Of a DNA stretch of 64,000 nt, positions 1 through 8,434 are shown piece after piece. The position numbers and the translations under genes were made by a program. The DNA comes from Pontitalea aquivivens. GTDB lineage: Bacteria; Pseudomonadota; Alphaproteobacteria; Rhodobacterales; Rhodobacteraceae. The notes beneath the pieces are model-generated. The model made no database searches, was not told the DNA's origin, and was given only the letters and a program-made list of their open reading frames with translations. The stretch lies in NCBI RefSeq assembly GCF_046507575.1, contig NZ_JBKFEY010000002.1, positions 372,001 to 436,000 of the forward strand. Direction: 5' to 3'. Position 1 is the stretch's first letter; every line of letters begins with the position of its first letter.

Positions 1-143
1 CGATTCGCTTCGACCGCAACGCCGCCGTCATCCTGAACAACCAGGGTGAGCCGGTCGGTACCCGTATCTTCGGGCCGGTCGTGCGCGAGCTGCGCGCCAA
101 GAACTTCATGAAGATCATCTCGCTCGCTCCGGAGGTGCTGTGA
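1..143 (+). CDS. rplN: 50S ribosomal protein L14, 3' end
   Basis: The window opens inside this gene. The reading frame from base 3 gives the last 46 residues (starting IRFDRNAAVIL, ending MKIISLAPEVL), the conserved C-terminal half of bacterial L14 with its RNA-binding RxFGPVVREL stretch. L14 binds 23S rRNA and bridges to 16S rRNA. The stop TGA overlaps the ATG of rplX (ATGA), so the two are translationally coupled in the spc operon. Only the 5' part is missing, because of the window edge. Confidence 0.95.
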   Translation, partial: IRFDRNAAVILNNQGEPVGTRIFGPVVRELRAKNFMKIISLAPEVL

Positions 144-447
144 TGGCTGCGAAGCTTCGCAAGGGCGACAAGGTCGTCGTGCTCGCCGGCAAGGACAAGG
201 GCAAGCAGGGTGAGATCACCACGGTTCTTCCGAAAGAGAACAAGGCGATCGTTGATGGCGTGAACATGGCCATCCGTCACCAGCGTCAGACGCAGACCGC
301 ACAGGGCGGCCGCGTGGCGAAAGCCATGCCGATCGACCTGTCGAACCTTGCGCTGATGGACAAGGAAGGCAAGGCCACCCGCGTCGGCTTCCGTATGGAA
401 GACGGCAAGAAGGTGCGTTTCGCCAAGACCACCGGGGAGGCCATCTG

Positions 448-448
<1 letters not shown>
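143..448 (+). CDS. rplX: 50S ribosomal protein L24
   Basis: A 101-residue protein with the KOW motif at the N-terminus (KGDKVVVLAGKDKGKQGEI, about residues 7-25), which marks L24, an early-assembly protein at the subunit exit side. I start it at ATG 143 rather than the GTG at 140: ATG 143 overlaps the rplN stop and has GGAGG at 131-135 at a normal distance. The gene ends in an ATG/TGA overlap with rplE. Length and position between rplN and rplE match the canonical spc order. Confidence 0.97.
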
Positions 449-1008
<560 letters not shown>

Positions 1009-1024
1009 TCGCGGGAGAGAAGAT

Positions 1025-1330
1025 ATGGCAAAAGTCTCTATGGTCGAGCGCGAGAAAAAGCGCGCCAAACTGGTCAAGCAATACGCTGCCAAGCGCGCCG
1101 CGCTGAAGGAAGTGGTCGCCGATCAGTCCCGCCCGATGGAAGAGCGTTTCAAGGCGTCTCTGAAGCTCGCGGAACTTCCCCGTAATTCGTCGGCGACCCG
1201 GCTGCACAACCGTTGCCAGCTGACCGGCCGTCCCCATGCTTACTACCGTAAGCTCAAACTCTCGCGGATCATGCTGCGCGAACTGGCCTCGTTCGGCCAG
1301 ATCCCGGGCATGGTGAAGTCGAGCTGGTAA
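1025..1330 (+). CDS. rpsN: 30S ribosomal protein S14, zinc-independent form
   Basis: A 101-residue S14 of the long C-minus type: it has only one cysteine (RCQLTGRP, near residue 62) instead of the four zinc ligands of the short form, so it should not bind zinc. The C-terminus (LRELASFGQIPGMVKSSW) is the conserved S14 tail that reaches into the 30S head. A GGAGA ribosome-binding site lies just before ATG 1025. It sits between rplE and rpsH as in other proteobacteria. Confidence 0.97.
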   Translation: MAKVSMVEREKKRAKLVKQYAAKRAALKEVVADQSRPMEERFKASLKLAELPRNSSATRLHNRCQLTGRPHAYYRKLKLSRIMLRELASFGQIPGMVKSSW

Positions 1331-1342
1331 GGAGATCGGGAT

Positions 1343-1741
1343 ATGTCGATGAACGATCCTCTCGGCGATATGCTGACCCGCATCCGCAACGCGCAGATGC
1401 GCGGCAAGTCCACGGTTCGCACGCCGGCGTCCAAGCTGCGTGCCTGGGTCCTGGATGTGCTGGCTTCGGAAGGTTATATCCGCGGGTATGAAAAAGTGAC
1501 CGGGGCTGACGGCCATCCGGCGCTGGAAATCAGCCTGAAGTATTTCGAGGGCACCCCGGTGATCCGCGAACTCAAGCGCGTTTCGACCCCTGGTCGTCGT
1601 GTTTATGCTTCGGTCAAGGAAATCCCCTCGGTCCGCAACGGCCTTGGCGTTTCCATCGTCTCCACGCCGAAAGGCGTCATGTCGGACGCGGCCGCACGCA
1701 CAGCCAATGTCGGCGGTGAAGTGCTCTGCACCGTGTTCTAA
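1343..1741 (+). CDS. rpsH: 30S ribosomal protein S8
   Basis: A 132-residue protein starting MSMNDPLGDMLTRIRNAQ and ending GGEVLCTVF, both diagnostic for S8. S8 is a primary binder of the 16S central domain and in E. coli is the translational repressor of the spc operon; whether it does so here cannot be seen. AAGGAGA precedes the start by a normal spacing and the gene lies 12 bp after rpsN. Confidence 0.98.
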   Translation: MSMNDPLGDMLTRIRNAQMRGKSTVRTPASKLRAWVLDVLASEGYIRGYEKVTGADGHPALEISLKYFEGTPVIRELKRVSTPGRRVYASVKEIPSVRNGLGVSIVSTPKGVMSDAAARTANVGGEVLCTVF

Positions 1742-1751
1742 GGAGGGCAGG

Positions 1752-2285
1752 ATGTCTCGGATTGGGAAGAAGCCCGTTGAACTGCCGAAGGGCGTGACTG
1801 CCACGGTGTCCGGTCAGACGGTTGAAGTGAAGGGCCCGAAGGGGACCCGTTCGTTCACCGCGACCGACGACGTGACCATCGCACTGGATGGCAATGCGGT
1901 CACCGTCACGCCGCGCGGCACCTCGAAGCGGGCCCGCCAGCAGTGGGGCATGACCCGCTCGATGGTTGAAAATCTGGCAACCGGCGTTTCGCAGGGTTTC
2001 AAGAAAGAGCTTGAGATCCAGGGCGTTGGTTACCGTGCCGCGATGCAGGGCAACGTTCTGAAACTGTCGCTGGGCTATAGCCACGAAGTGAACTTCGAGG
2101 TTCCGGCCGGTGTGACCGTTTCGGCACCGAAGCAGACCGAAATCGTTGTGGAAGGGATCGACCAGCAGCTTGTTGGCCAGGTCGCCGCGAACATCCGCGA
2201 TTGGAAGCGTCCCGAGCCCTACAAGGGCAAAGGGATCCGCTACAAGGGCGAGTTCGTCTTCCGCAAGGAAGGCAAGAAGAAGTAA
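1752..2285 (+). CDS. rplF: 50S ribosomal protein L6
   Basis: A 177-residue protein beginning MSRIGKKPVELPKG, with the L6 C-terminal signature PEPYKGKGIRYKGE. L6 sits near the sarcin-ricin loop and the factor-binding region. The open frame extends upstream to 1599, but that extension runs over rpsH in another frame; ATG 1752 follows the AAGGAGG at 1740-1746 and gives the family-standard N-terminus, so I start there. Confidence 0.98.
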   Translation: MSRIGKKPVELPKGVTATVSGQTVEVKGPKGTRSFTATDDVTIALDGNAVTVTPRGTSKRARQQWGMTRSMVENLATGVSQGFKKELEIQGVGYRAAMQGNVLKLSLGYSHEVNFEVPAGVTVSAPKQTEIVVEGIDQQLVGQVAANIRDWKRPEPYKGKGIRYKGEFVFRKEGKKK

Positions 2286-2296
2286 GGGGCGCAAAA

Positions 2297-2656
2297 ATGG
2301 CGAACAACAAACGAGAGCTGTTCCTCAAGCGCCGCCTGCGCGTACGGAACAAACTGCGGGCGATGGCCAATGGCCGTCTGCGCCTGTCGGTTCACCGGTC
2401 TTCGAAGAATATCAGCGTGCAGCTGATCGACGACGTCAAGGGCGTGACCCTTGCCGCGGCCTCGACCCTCGAAAAGGATCTTGGCGTCGTGGGCAAGAAC
2501 AACGTCGAAGCGGCGGCGAAGGTGGGCGCGGCAATTGCCGAGCGTGCCAAGAAGGCCGGCATCGAAGAGTGCTACTTTGACCGTGGCGGTTTCCTCTTTC
2601 ATGGGAAGATCAAGGCTTTGGCCGATGCTGCCCGTGAAGGCGGCCTGAAGTTCTAA
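2297..2656 (+). CDS. rplR: 50S ribosomal protein L18
   Basis: A 119-residue protein, MANNKRELFLKRRLRVRN onward, with a basic N-terminus and the C-terminal FDRGGFLFHGKIKALADAAR stretch of L18, the 5S rRNA-binding protein. ATG 2297 is preceded by AAGGGG. An upstream in-frame extension to 2201 would overlap rplF and carries no L18 sequence, so it is rejected. It lies 11 bp after rplF and 10 bp before rpsE. Confidence 0.97.
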   Translation: MANNKRELFLKRRLRVRNKLRAMANGRLRLSVHRSSKNISVQLIDDVKGVTLAAASTLEKDLGVVGKNNVEAAAKVGAAIAERAKKAGIEECYFDRGGFLFHGKIKALADAAREGGLKF

Positions 2657-2666
2657 GGAGACGAAC

Positions 2667-3230
2667 ATGGCAGAACGTGAACAACGCCGGGATCGTCGCG
2701 AGGACCGTCGCGAACGTGAGGAAACCCCGGAATTCGCCGATCGTCTCGTGGCGATCAACCGCGTGTCGAAAACCGTGAAGGGCGGCAAACGCTTTGGCTT
2801 TGCGGCGCTTGTGGTTGTCGGCGACCAGCGCGGGCGTGTGGGCTTCGGCAAGGGCAAGGCGAAAGAAGTGCCCGAGGCGATCCGCAAGGCGACCGAACAG
2901 GCAAAGCGTAGCCTGGTGCGTGTACCGCTGCGCGATGGCCGCACGCTGCATCACGACATCGAGGGCCGTCATGGCGCTGGCAAGGTCGTGATGCGGACCG
3001 CGGTTCCCGGGACCGGGATCATCGCCGGTGGTCCGATGCGCGCTGTGTTCGAGATGCTGGGCGTTCAGGATGTCGTGGCGAAATCGCTCGGCTCGCAGAA
3101 CCCCTACAACATGATCCGCGCCACCATCGATGGTCTGAAAAAGGAAGCCAGCCCCCGCAACGTCGCGCAGCGCCGCGGCAAGAAGGTGGCCGACATCCTG
3201 GGCAAGACCGCCGAAACGGCAGAAGCGTAA
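2667..3230 (+). CDS. rpsE: 30S ribosomal protein S5
   Basis: A 187-residue protein with the S5 dsRNA-binding-like domain (VVGDQRGRVGFGKGKAKEV, about residues 51-69) and the C-terminal domain (GTGIIAGGPMRAV, near residue 115). S5 acts in decoding fidelity and in mRNA unwinding at the entry site. The N-terminus carries an Arg/Glu-rich extension (residues 2-24) before the conserved core, common in alphaproteobacteria. An AAGGAG site precedes ATG 2667. Confidence 0.98.
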   Translation: MAEREQRRDRREDRREREETPEFADRLVAINRVSKTVKGGKRFGFAALVVVGDQRGRVGFGKGKAKEVPEAIRKATEQAKRSLVRVPLRDGRTLHHDIEGRHGAGKVVMRTAVPGTGIIAGGPMRAVFEMLGVQDVVAKSLGSQNPYNMIRATIDGLKKEASPRNVAQRRGKKVADILGKTAETAEA

Positions 3231-3242
3231 GGAGCTGTGGGC

Positions 3243-3434
3243 ATGGCCAAGAAAACCATCGTCGTGAAGCAGATCGCTTCGCCCGCGCGCCGTCCCGCGG
3301 TGCAGGCCGCGACCCTGAAGGGTCTGGGTCTGGGCAAGATCAACCGCACCCGCGAGCTGGAGGATACGCCTTCGGTGCGCGGCATGGTCAACAAGATCCC
3401 GCATCTTGTCGCCATCGTGGAAGAGCGCGGCTGA
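3243..3434 (+). CDS. rpmD: 50S ribosomal protein L30
   Basis: A 63-residue protein (MAKKTIVVKQIASPARRP...). The central GLGLGKINRTRELEDTPSVR and the VNKIPHLV motif identify L30. ATG 3243 has AAGGAG at 3230-3235; the GTG at 3237 would overlap that site and is rejected. It is the last gene before an unusual 159-bp gap holding a strong hairpin, after which rplO resumes the operon. Confidence 0.97.
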   Translation: MAKKTIVVKQIASPARRPAVQAATLKGLGLGKINRTRELEDTPSVRGMVNKIPHLVAIVEERG

Positions 3435-3452
3435 TCGCGTTGAACAATGATG

Positions 3453-3492
3453 GGGCGCGCGGGCTTGATCCGCGCGCCCTTTCCTTTTATTA
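3453..3492 (+). terminator. hairpin with T-rich tail between rpmD and rplO
   Basis: A perfect 10-bp stem: GGGCGCGCGG at 3453-3462 pairs with CCGCGCGCCC at 3470-3479 around a 7-nt loop, followed at once by TTTCCTTTTATT. This has the form of a Rho-independent terminator, yet it sits inside the spc ribosomal cluster. Either transcription is partly attenuated here or rplO-secY has its own promoter in 3492-3590. I see no clear promoter there. Confidence 0.6.
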
Positions 3493-3593
3493 GGCGCGGG
3501 TGGAATGCCATCGCGCGTTTCGAAACCAAGAAGAAATGCCGTGTTTGCCCCCTCCGTCGCTGGTGGGGCAGTTCCGGCCAAGGAGTAAGCGAC

Positions 3594-4064
3594 ATGAAAC
3601 TGCATGAACTACGCGACAACGAAGGCGCCGCCCGCAAGAAAAAGCGCGTTGCGCGCGGCCCGGGTTCGGGCAAGGGTAAGACCGCCGGTCGCGGTATCAA
3701 GGGTCAGAAATCCCGTTCGGGTGTGGCTATCGGTGGCTACGAAGGTGGTCAGATGCCGCTGTATCGCCGCCTGCCGAAGCGCGGCTTCACCAAGCCGAAC
3801 GCCAAGTCTTTCGCGGTGATCAACCTGGGCCTGATCGAGAAATTCATTTCCGAAGGCAAGCTGGACGCGAAGGCCGAGATCAATGAGGACGCGCTGGTCG
3901 CCTCGGGTCTGGTGCGCCGCAAGCTGGATGGCGTGCGCGTTCTGGCGAAGGGCGAAATCACCTCGAAAGTCACGCTGAATGTGACCGGTGCGTCGAAGGC
4001 GGCGATCGAAGCCGTTGAGAAGGCCGGTGGCAAACTGACGGTGGCTGCTGCCGCAGCTGAATAA
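3594..4064 (+). CDS. rplO: 50S ribosomal protein L15
   Basis: A 156-residue protein beginning MKLHELRDNEGAARKKKRVA, followed by the glycine/lysine-rich GPGSGKGKTAGRG and GYEGGQMPLYRRLPKRGF stretches that thread L15 into 23S rRNA. The frame is open upstream to 3447, but the extension is not L15-like; AAGGAG at 3580-3585 fixes ATG 3594. It ends in an alanine-rich tail. Separated from rpmD by a hairpin gap and from secY by another. Confidence 0.97.
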   Translation: MKLHELRDNEGAARKKKRVARGPGSGKGKTAGRGIKGQKSRSGVAIGGYEGGQMPLYRRLPKRGFTKPNAKSFAVINLGLIEKFISEGKLDAKAEINEDALVASGLVRRKLDGVRVLAKGEITSKVTLNVTGASKAAIEAVEKAGGKLTVAAAAAE

Positions 4065-4112
4065 GCGGTTGTGGGCGGCTCTCGCGCCGCTTACATAGGC
4101 AGAAGTTTTCCA

Positions 4113-4146
4113 AGCGCCGCCGACCGGGAAACGGTTCGGCGGCGCT
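4113..4146 (+). promoter_or_regulatory. 11-bp hairpin directly upstream of secY
   Basis: AGCGCCGCCGA (4113-4123) pairs perfectly with TCGGCGGCGCT (4136-4146) around a 12-nt loop, in the 103-bp rplO-secY gap. No T-run follows, so it is not a standard terminator. It ends 21 bases before the secY ATG at 4168 and could shape ribosome access to secY or stabilise processed mRNA. The function is inference. Confidence 0.45.
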
Positions 4147-4167
4147 GACATGAAAGAGACAGGGCAA

Positions 4168-5529
4168 ATGGCATCTGCTGCAGAGCAAATGGCGGCGAAC
4201 CTCAGCTGGGGCGCCCTTGGCAAGGCGACCGAGCTTCGCCAGCGAATCTTCTTCACGATCGGCTTGCTGATCATCTACCGGCTGGGGACCTATATCCCGG
4301 TGCCGGGGATCGATGCCGCCGCGTTGCGGGAATTCATGGATGGCGCCGCGGCGGGGTTGGGGGGCATCCTGTCGATGTTCACCGGCGGCGCGCTTGGCCG
4401 GATGGGCATCTTCGCGCTTGGCATCATGCCCTATATCTCGGCCTCGATCATCGTTCAGCTGCTGACGGCGATGGTTCCCGCGCTGGAACAGCTGAAGAAG
4501 GAAGGCGAACAAGGCCGCAAGAAGATCAACCAGATCACGCGCTACGGCACCGTGGCGCTGGCGCTGTTCCAGGCCTGGGGACTTGCTGTCAGCCTTGAAG
4601 CCGGCGATCTGGCGCATGATCCCGGCCTGTTCTTCAAGATGTCTGTGGTGATCACGCTGGTCGGCGGCACGATGTTCCTGATGTGGCTGGGTGAACAGAT
4701 CACCGCCCGCGGTATCGGCAACGGGATTTCGCTGATCATCTTCGTGGGTATCGTCGCCGAAATTCCCGCCGCGCTGGCGCAGTTCTTTGCGCAGGGCCGG
4801 GCCGGTGCGATTTCGACGCCGGTGATTCTGGGCGTGATTGTCATGGTTGTCGCGGTGATCGGGTTTGTCGTGTTCATGGAACGCGCGCTCCGCAAGATCC
4901 ACATCCAATATCCGCGCCGCCAGGTCGGGATGAAGATCTATGACGGCGGGTCAAGCCATCTGCCGATCAAGGTGAACCCCGCAGGCGTGATTCCGGCCAT
5001 CTTTGCCTCATCGCTGCTGCTGCTGCCGACGACGATCTCGACCTTCTCGGGGGCGCAGACCGGGCCGGTGATGTCTACGATCCTGGCCTATTTCGGGCCG
5101 GGGCAGCCGCTTTACCTGTTGTTCTTCACGGCGATGATCGTGTTCTTCGCCTATTTCTACACGGCGAACGTGTCGTTCAAGTCCGATGAGGTTGCGGACA
5201 ACCTCAAGAATCAGGGCGGGTTCATTCCGGGTATCCGGCCCGGCAAGAAGACCGAGGATTACCTTGATTATGTCGTTGCCCGTATTCTGGTTCTGGGGTC
5301 GGCCTATCTTGCCGCCGTCTGTCTGCTGCCCGAAATCCTGCGCGCGCAGCTGGCGATTCCGTTCTATTTCGGCGGCACGTCGGTGTTGATCGTGGTGTCG
5401 GTGACGATGGACACGATCAACCAGGTGCAATCGCATCTGCTGGCGCATCAATACGAAGGGCTGATCGAGAAATCGCAACTTCGCGGCAAGAAGAAGTCGG
5501 GGGCAAAGAAAGCCCCGGCGCGTCGCTGA
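4168..5529 (+). CDS. secY: protein translocase subunit SecY
   Basis: A 453-residue integral membrane protein, the channel-forming subunit of SecYEG, which exports unfolded preproteins and inserts membrane proteins. The N-terminal LRQRIFFTIGLLIIYRLG and the cytoplasmic-loop motif near IPGIRPGKKTEDYL are classic SecY; about ten hydrophobic segments are visible and the C-terminus is lysine-rich. The upstream ATG at 4150 adds six residues; I prefer ATG 4168 (MASAAEQMAANLSWGALG), which matches related SecY N-termini as I recall them and has ACAGGG just upstream. Confidence 0.95.
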   Translation: MASAAEQMAANLSWGALGKATELRQRIFFTIGLLIIYRLGTYIPVPGIDAAALREFMDGAAAGLGGILSMFTGGALGRMGIFALGIMPYISASIIVQLLTAMVPALEQLKKEGEQGRKKINQITRYGTVALALFQAWGLAVSLEAGDLAHDPGLFFKMSVVITLVGGTMFLMWLGEQITARGIGNGISLIIFVGIVAEIPAALAQFFAQGRAGAISTPVILGVIVMVVAVIGFVVFMERALRKIHIQYPRRQVGMKIYDGGSSHLPIKVNPAGVIPAIFASSLLLLPTTISTFSGAQTGPVMSTILAYFGPGQPLYLLFFTAMIVFFAYFYTANVSFKSDEVADNLKNQGGFIPGIRPGKKTEDYLDYVVARILVLGSAYLAAVCLLPEILRAQLAIPFYFGGTSVLIVVSVTMDTINQVQSHLLAHQYEGLIEKSQLRGKKKSGAKKAPARR

Positions 5530-5550
5530 TTCCGAAGGAAAGGGTCGTCG

Positions 5551-6207
5551 ATGACCAACATCATTCTTCTGGGGCCGCCCGGCGCCGGCAAGGGCACGCA
5601 GGCGCGCAAACTGGTGGAAGAACGGGGAATGACCCAACTGTCCACCGGCGACATGCTGCGCGAGGCGATGGCCGCAGGAACCGAGATGGGCAAGCGCGTC
5701 GCCGATGTCATGAGCCGGGGGGAGCTTGTGACCGATGACATCGTGATCGGTCTGATCGAAGAAAAGATGGCTGGCGCCGATGGGGCCGGGTTCATCTTCG
5801 ATGGCTTTCCCCGGACGCTGCCGCAGGCGGACGCCCTTGGGAAGCTTCTGGTGCGCAAGGGGCAAAAGCTGGATGCCGTGATCGAGATGCGGGTGGATGA
5901 TGCGGCGCTTGTCGCGCGGATCACCGGCCGCTTCACCTGCGGCAATTGCGGTGAGGTGTATCACGATGTCACCAAGCCCACCGCCAGGCCCGGCGTCTGT
6001 GATTGCTGTGGGTCCACCGATCTGAAACGGCGGGCCGATGACAATGAAGACAGCCTGAAGCAGCGGTTGATGGAATATTACAAGAAGACCTCGCCGCTGA
6101 TCGGTTATTACTATGCCTTGGGTGACCTTTTCACGATCGACGGCCTGGCCGAGATCGATGAGGTCGCGGGGGAGATTTCGCGAATCCTGGATCAGGGCGA
6201 CGCGTAA
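5551..6207 (+). CDS. adk: adenylate kinase with zinc-type lid
   Basis: A 218-residue kinase interconverting ATP + AMP and 2 ADP. Visible: P-loop GPPGAGKGT (residues 8-16), AMP-binding STGDMLR, the FDGFPRT motif near residue 83, and a long LID. The LID carries four cysteines in a C-x2-C...C-x2-C arrangement (Cys130, Cys133, Cys150, Cys153), typical of zinc-stabilised lids. It lies 21 bp after secY, as in many bacteria where adk is embedded between secY and rpsM. Confidence 0.97.
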   Translation: MTNIILLGPPGAGKGTQARKLVEERGMTQLSTGDMLREAMAAGTEMGKRVADVMSRGELVTDDIVIGLIEEKMAGADGAGFIFDGFPRTLPQADALGKLLVRKGQKLDAVIEMRVDDAALVARITGRFTCGNCGEVYHDVTKPTARPGVCDCCGSTDLKRRADDNEDSLKQRLMEYYKKTSPLIGYYYALGDLFTIDGLAEIDEVAGEISRILDQGDA

Positions 6208-6219
6208 GCCGGGATGGTA

Positions 6220-6248
6220 TTGACCTTGGGGGGAAATCCCTCTAGGTC
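6220..6248 (+). promoter_or_regulatory. possible promoter ahead of rpsM
   Basis: In the 184-bp adk-rpsM gap, TTGACC (6220-6225) is followed after 17 bases by TAGGTC (6243-6248). The -35 hexamer is good and the -10 weak. A 7-bp hairpin (GGCCCGA 6311-6317 with TCGGGCC 6328-6334) lies between it and the rpsM start. The gap is long enough that the alpha operon may have its own transcription start here. Confidence 0.35.
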
Positions 6249-6391
6249 ACGGCGTCTCGGAAGAGAATCGTGTTGGATCACGGGTTTTCCCGCCCGCCCG
6301 CACGATGAGCGGCCCGAAGCCATGCTGTCGGGCCTTCTGTTGTGAAAAAAGGTTCTGGGGTTACGGAACCGCAACGAAAAGGAACATACGC

Positions 6392-6760
6392 GTGGCACGT
6401 ATTGCTGGCGTCAACATCCCGACGGGGAAACGCGTCCCCATCGCCCTGACCTACATCACCGGGATCGGGTCCCACATCGCTGAACAAATCTGCGAGGCCG
6501 TGGGCATCGACCGTACCCGTCGCGTGAATGAGCTTTCGGATGCCGAAGTGCTTGCGATCCGCGAACATATCGACGCCAACTACACCGTCGAAGGCGACCT
6601 GCGCCGTGAAACGCAGATGAACATCAAGCGCCTGATGGACCTTGGCTGCTACCGTGGCCTGCGTCACCGTCGCAACCTGCCCGTCCGCGGTCAGCGGACC
6701 CACACCAACGCCCGCACCCGCAAGGGCCCGGCGAAGCCGATCGCCGGCAAGAAGAAGTAA
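6392..6760 (+). CDS. rpsM: 30S ribosomal protein S13
   Basis: A 122-residue protein of the 30S head that contacts initiator tRNA and the 50S subunit. The sequence ARIAGVNIPTGKRV and the C-terminal LRHRRNLPVRGQRTHTNART are diagnostic. The start is GTG 6392, preceded by AAAAGGA at 6377-6383; the frame is open upstream to 6305, but that extension is cysteine-rich and unlike S13. First gene of the alpha operon. Confidence 0.96.
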   Translation: MARIAGVNIPTGKRVPIALTYITGIGSHIAEQICEAVGIDRTRRVNELSDAEVLAIREHIDANYTVEGDLRRETQMNIKRLMDLGCYRGLRHRRNLPVRGQRTHTNARTRKGPAKPIAGKKK

Positions 6761-6775
6761 GGGGAGGGTTGAGAT

Positions 6776-7165
6776 ATGGCTCGTGACAAGACCCGCATGA
6801 AGCGTAAGGAACGCAAGAATATCGCCGCCGGCGTCGTTCATGTGAACTCTTCCTTCAACAACACCAAGATCCTGATTTCGGACGTTCAGGGCAACGCCAT
6901 TTCCTGGTCGTCCTCGGGCACCATGGGCTTCAAGGGTTCGCGCAAGTCGACCCCTTATGCCGCGCAGATGGCGGCCGAGGATGCTGCCCGCAAGGCGCAG
7001 GAACACGGCATGAAGACCGTCGAGGTTGAGGTTCAGGGCCCCGGTTCGGGCCGCGAAAGCGCGCTGCGCGCGCTGGCGGCTGTCGGGCTCAGCATCACCT
7101 CGATCCGTGACGTGACGCCGATCGCCCACAACGGCTGCCGGCCGCCCAAGCGCCGCCGCGTCTGA
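6776..7165 (+). CDS. rpsK: 30S ribosomal protein S11
   Basis: A 129-residue protein of the 30S platform lining the mRNA exit. The motif GIVHVNSSFNNT is present here as GVVHVNSSFNNT, and the C-terminus NGCRPPKRRRV is the universal S11 tail. It follows rpsM by 15 bp with a GGGGAGG ribosome-binding site. A very stable hairpin lies just downstream, before rpoA. Confidence 0.98.
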   Translation: MARDKTRMKRKERKNIAAGVVHVNSSFNNTKILISDVQGNAISWSSSGTMGFKGSRKSTPYAAQMAAEDAARKAQEHGMKTVEVEVQGPGSGRESALRALAAVGLSITSIRDVTPIAHNGCRPPKRRRV

Positions 7166-7178
7166 CAAACCGTTTCAA

Positions 7179-7209
7179 CCCCGGGCCGCGCCCTTCGCGC
7201 GGCCCGGGG
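7179..7209 (+). terminator. 13-bp GC hairpin between rpsK and rpoA
   Basis: CCCCGGGCCGCGC (7179-7191) pairs perfectly with GCGCGGCCCGGGG (7197-7209) around CCTTC. A short T-run (TTTTT) appears only about 12 bases later, so it is a poor intrinsic terminator and more likely an attenuator or an mRNA-processing/stabilising hairpin inside the alpha operon. Confidence 0.4.
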
Positions 7210-7281
7210 TCTATTGGCATTTTTCCCTCGGGCGTCCCCGGCTTACGGACATGGGCTTGGGACAAGAATGGAGGCGAACGC

Positions 7282-8298
7282 ATGATCCACAAGAATTGGT
7301 CCGAACTGATCAAGCCGGCGCAGCTTGACGTCAAGCCGGGCGCAGACGCGCACCGCCAGGCCACCGTCGTCGCCGAACCGCTGGAACGCGGTTTTGGTCT
7401 GACGCTGGGCAACGCGCTGCGCCGCGTGCTGATGAGCTCGCTGCAAGGCGCGGCCATCACCTCGGTGCAGATCGACAACGTGCTGCATGAATTTTCAAGC
7501 GTCGCCGGCGTGCGTGAGGATGTCACCGACATCGTCCTGAACCTCAAGGGCGTTGCGCTGAAAATGGAAGTCGAAGGGCCCAAGCGGCTGTCGATCTCGG
7601 CCAAGGGGCCGGGCGTTGTCACGGCGGGCGACATCTCCGAATCGAACGGGATCGAGGTTCTGAACAAGGACCATGTGATCTGTCACCTGGACGAAGGCGC
7701 CGATTTCTTCTGTGAACTGACGGTCAACACCGGCAAGGGCTATGTCGCCGCCGACAAGAACCGCCCCGAAGATGCGCCAATCGGCCTGATTCCGATCGAT
7801 GCGATCTATTCGCCGGTGAAAAAGGTCAGCTACGAAGTGCAGCCCACCCGCGAAGGCCAGGTGCTGGACTATGACAAGCTGACGATGAAGGTGGAAACCG
7901 ACGGCAGCCTGACGCCCGAGGATGCCGTGGCTTATGCCGCGCGTATCCTGCAGGACCAGTTGTCGATCTTCGTCAACTTCGATGAGCCTGAAGCCGCCGG
8001 CAAGGGCGAGGCCGAAGAGGGGCTGGAGTTCAATCCGCTGCTGCTCAAGAAGGTTGATGAGCTTGAACTGTCGGTCCGTTCGGCCAACTGCCTCAAGAAC
8101 GACAACATCGTCTATATCGGTGACCTCATCCAGAAGACCGAGGCCGAGATGCTGCGCACGCCGAACTTCGGCCGCAAGTCGCTCAACGAGATCAAGGAAG
8201 TGCTCTCGGGCATGGGGCTGCACCTTGGCATGGAAGTCGAGGATTGGCCGCCAGAGAACATCGAAGATCTGGCCAAGCGTTTCGAAGACCAGTTCTGA
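7282..8298 (+). CDS. rpoA: RNA polymerase alpha subunit
   Basis: A 338-residue subunit. The N-terminal domain (about residues 1-235) nucleates assembly of beta and beta-prime: FGLTLGNALRRVLMSS is the conserved dimerisation/assembly motif. A short acidic linker leads to the C-terminal domain (about 260-325: LSVRSANCLKNDNI and LRTPNFGRKSLNEIKE), the helix-hairpin-helix unit that binds UP elements and activators such as LuxR-type regulators. Normal length. Follows rpsK after a hairpin gap and precedes rplQ. Confidence 0.98.
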   Translation: MIHKNWSELIKPAQLDVKPGADAHRQATVVAEPLERGFGLTLGNALRRVLMSSLQGAAITSVQIDNVLHEFSSVAGVREDVTDIVLNLKGVALKMEVEGPKRLSISAKGPGVVTAGDISESNGIEVLNKDHVICHLDEGADFFCELTVNTGKGYVAADKNRPEDAPIGLIPIDAIYSPVKKVSYEVQPTREGQVLDYDKLTMKVETDGSLTPEDAVAYAARILQDQLSIFVNFDEPEAAGKGEAEEGLEFNPLLLKKVDELELSVRSANCLKNDNIVYIGDLIQKTEAEMLRTPNFGRKSLNEIKEVLSGMGLHLGMEVEDWPPENIEDLAKRFEDQF

Positions 8299-8434
8299 TT
8301 GACAATTCCGGGGGCGGTCGGTTAGACGGCCCCCGAAATGCCCGGAATGCCGGGGAACCCTGGGCATGGTGCCCCAACGACGCAGGCCCAACGCAGGCCC
8401 GCAACACAAAGCAAAACGCGACTAGGAGATTCCC

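Noticed and set aside
3447..3593. N-terminal extension of rplO
   Set aside because: The extension covers a terminator-like hairpin and gives no L15-like sequence; ATG 3594 has the ribosome-binding site.
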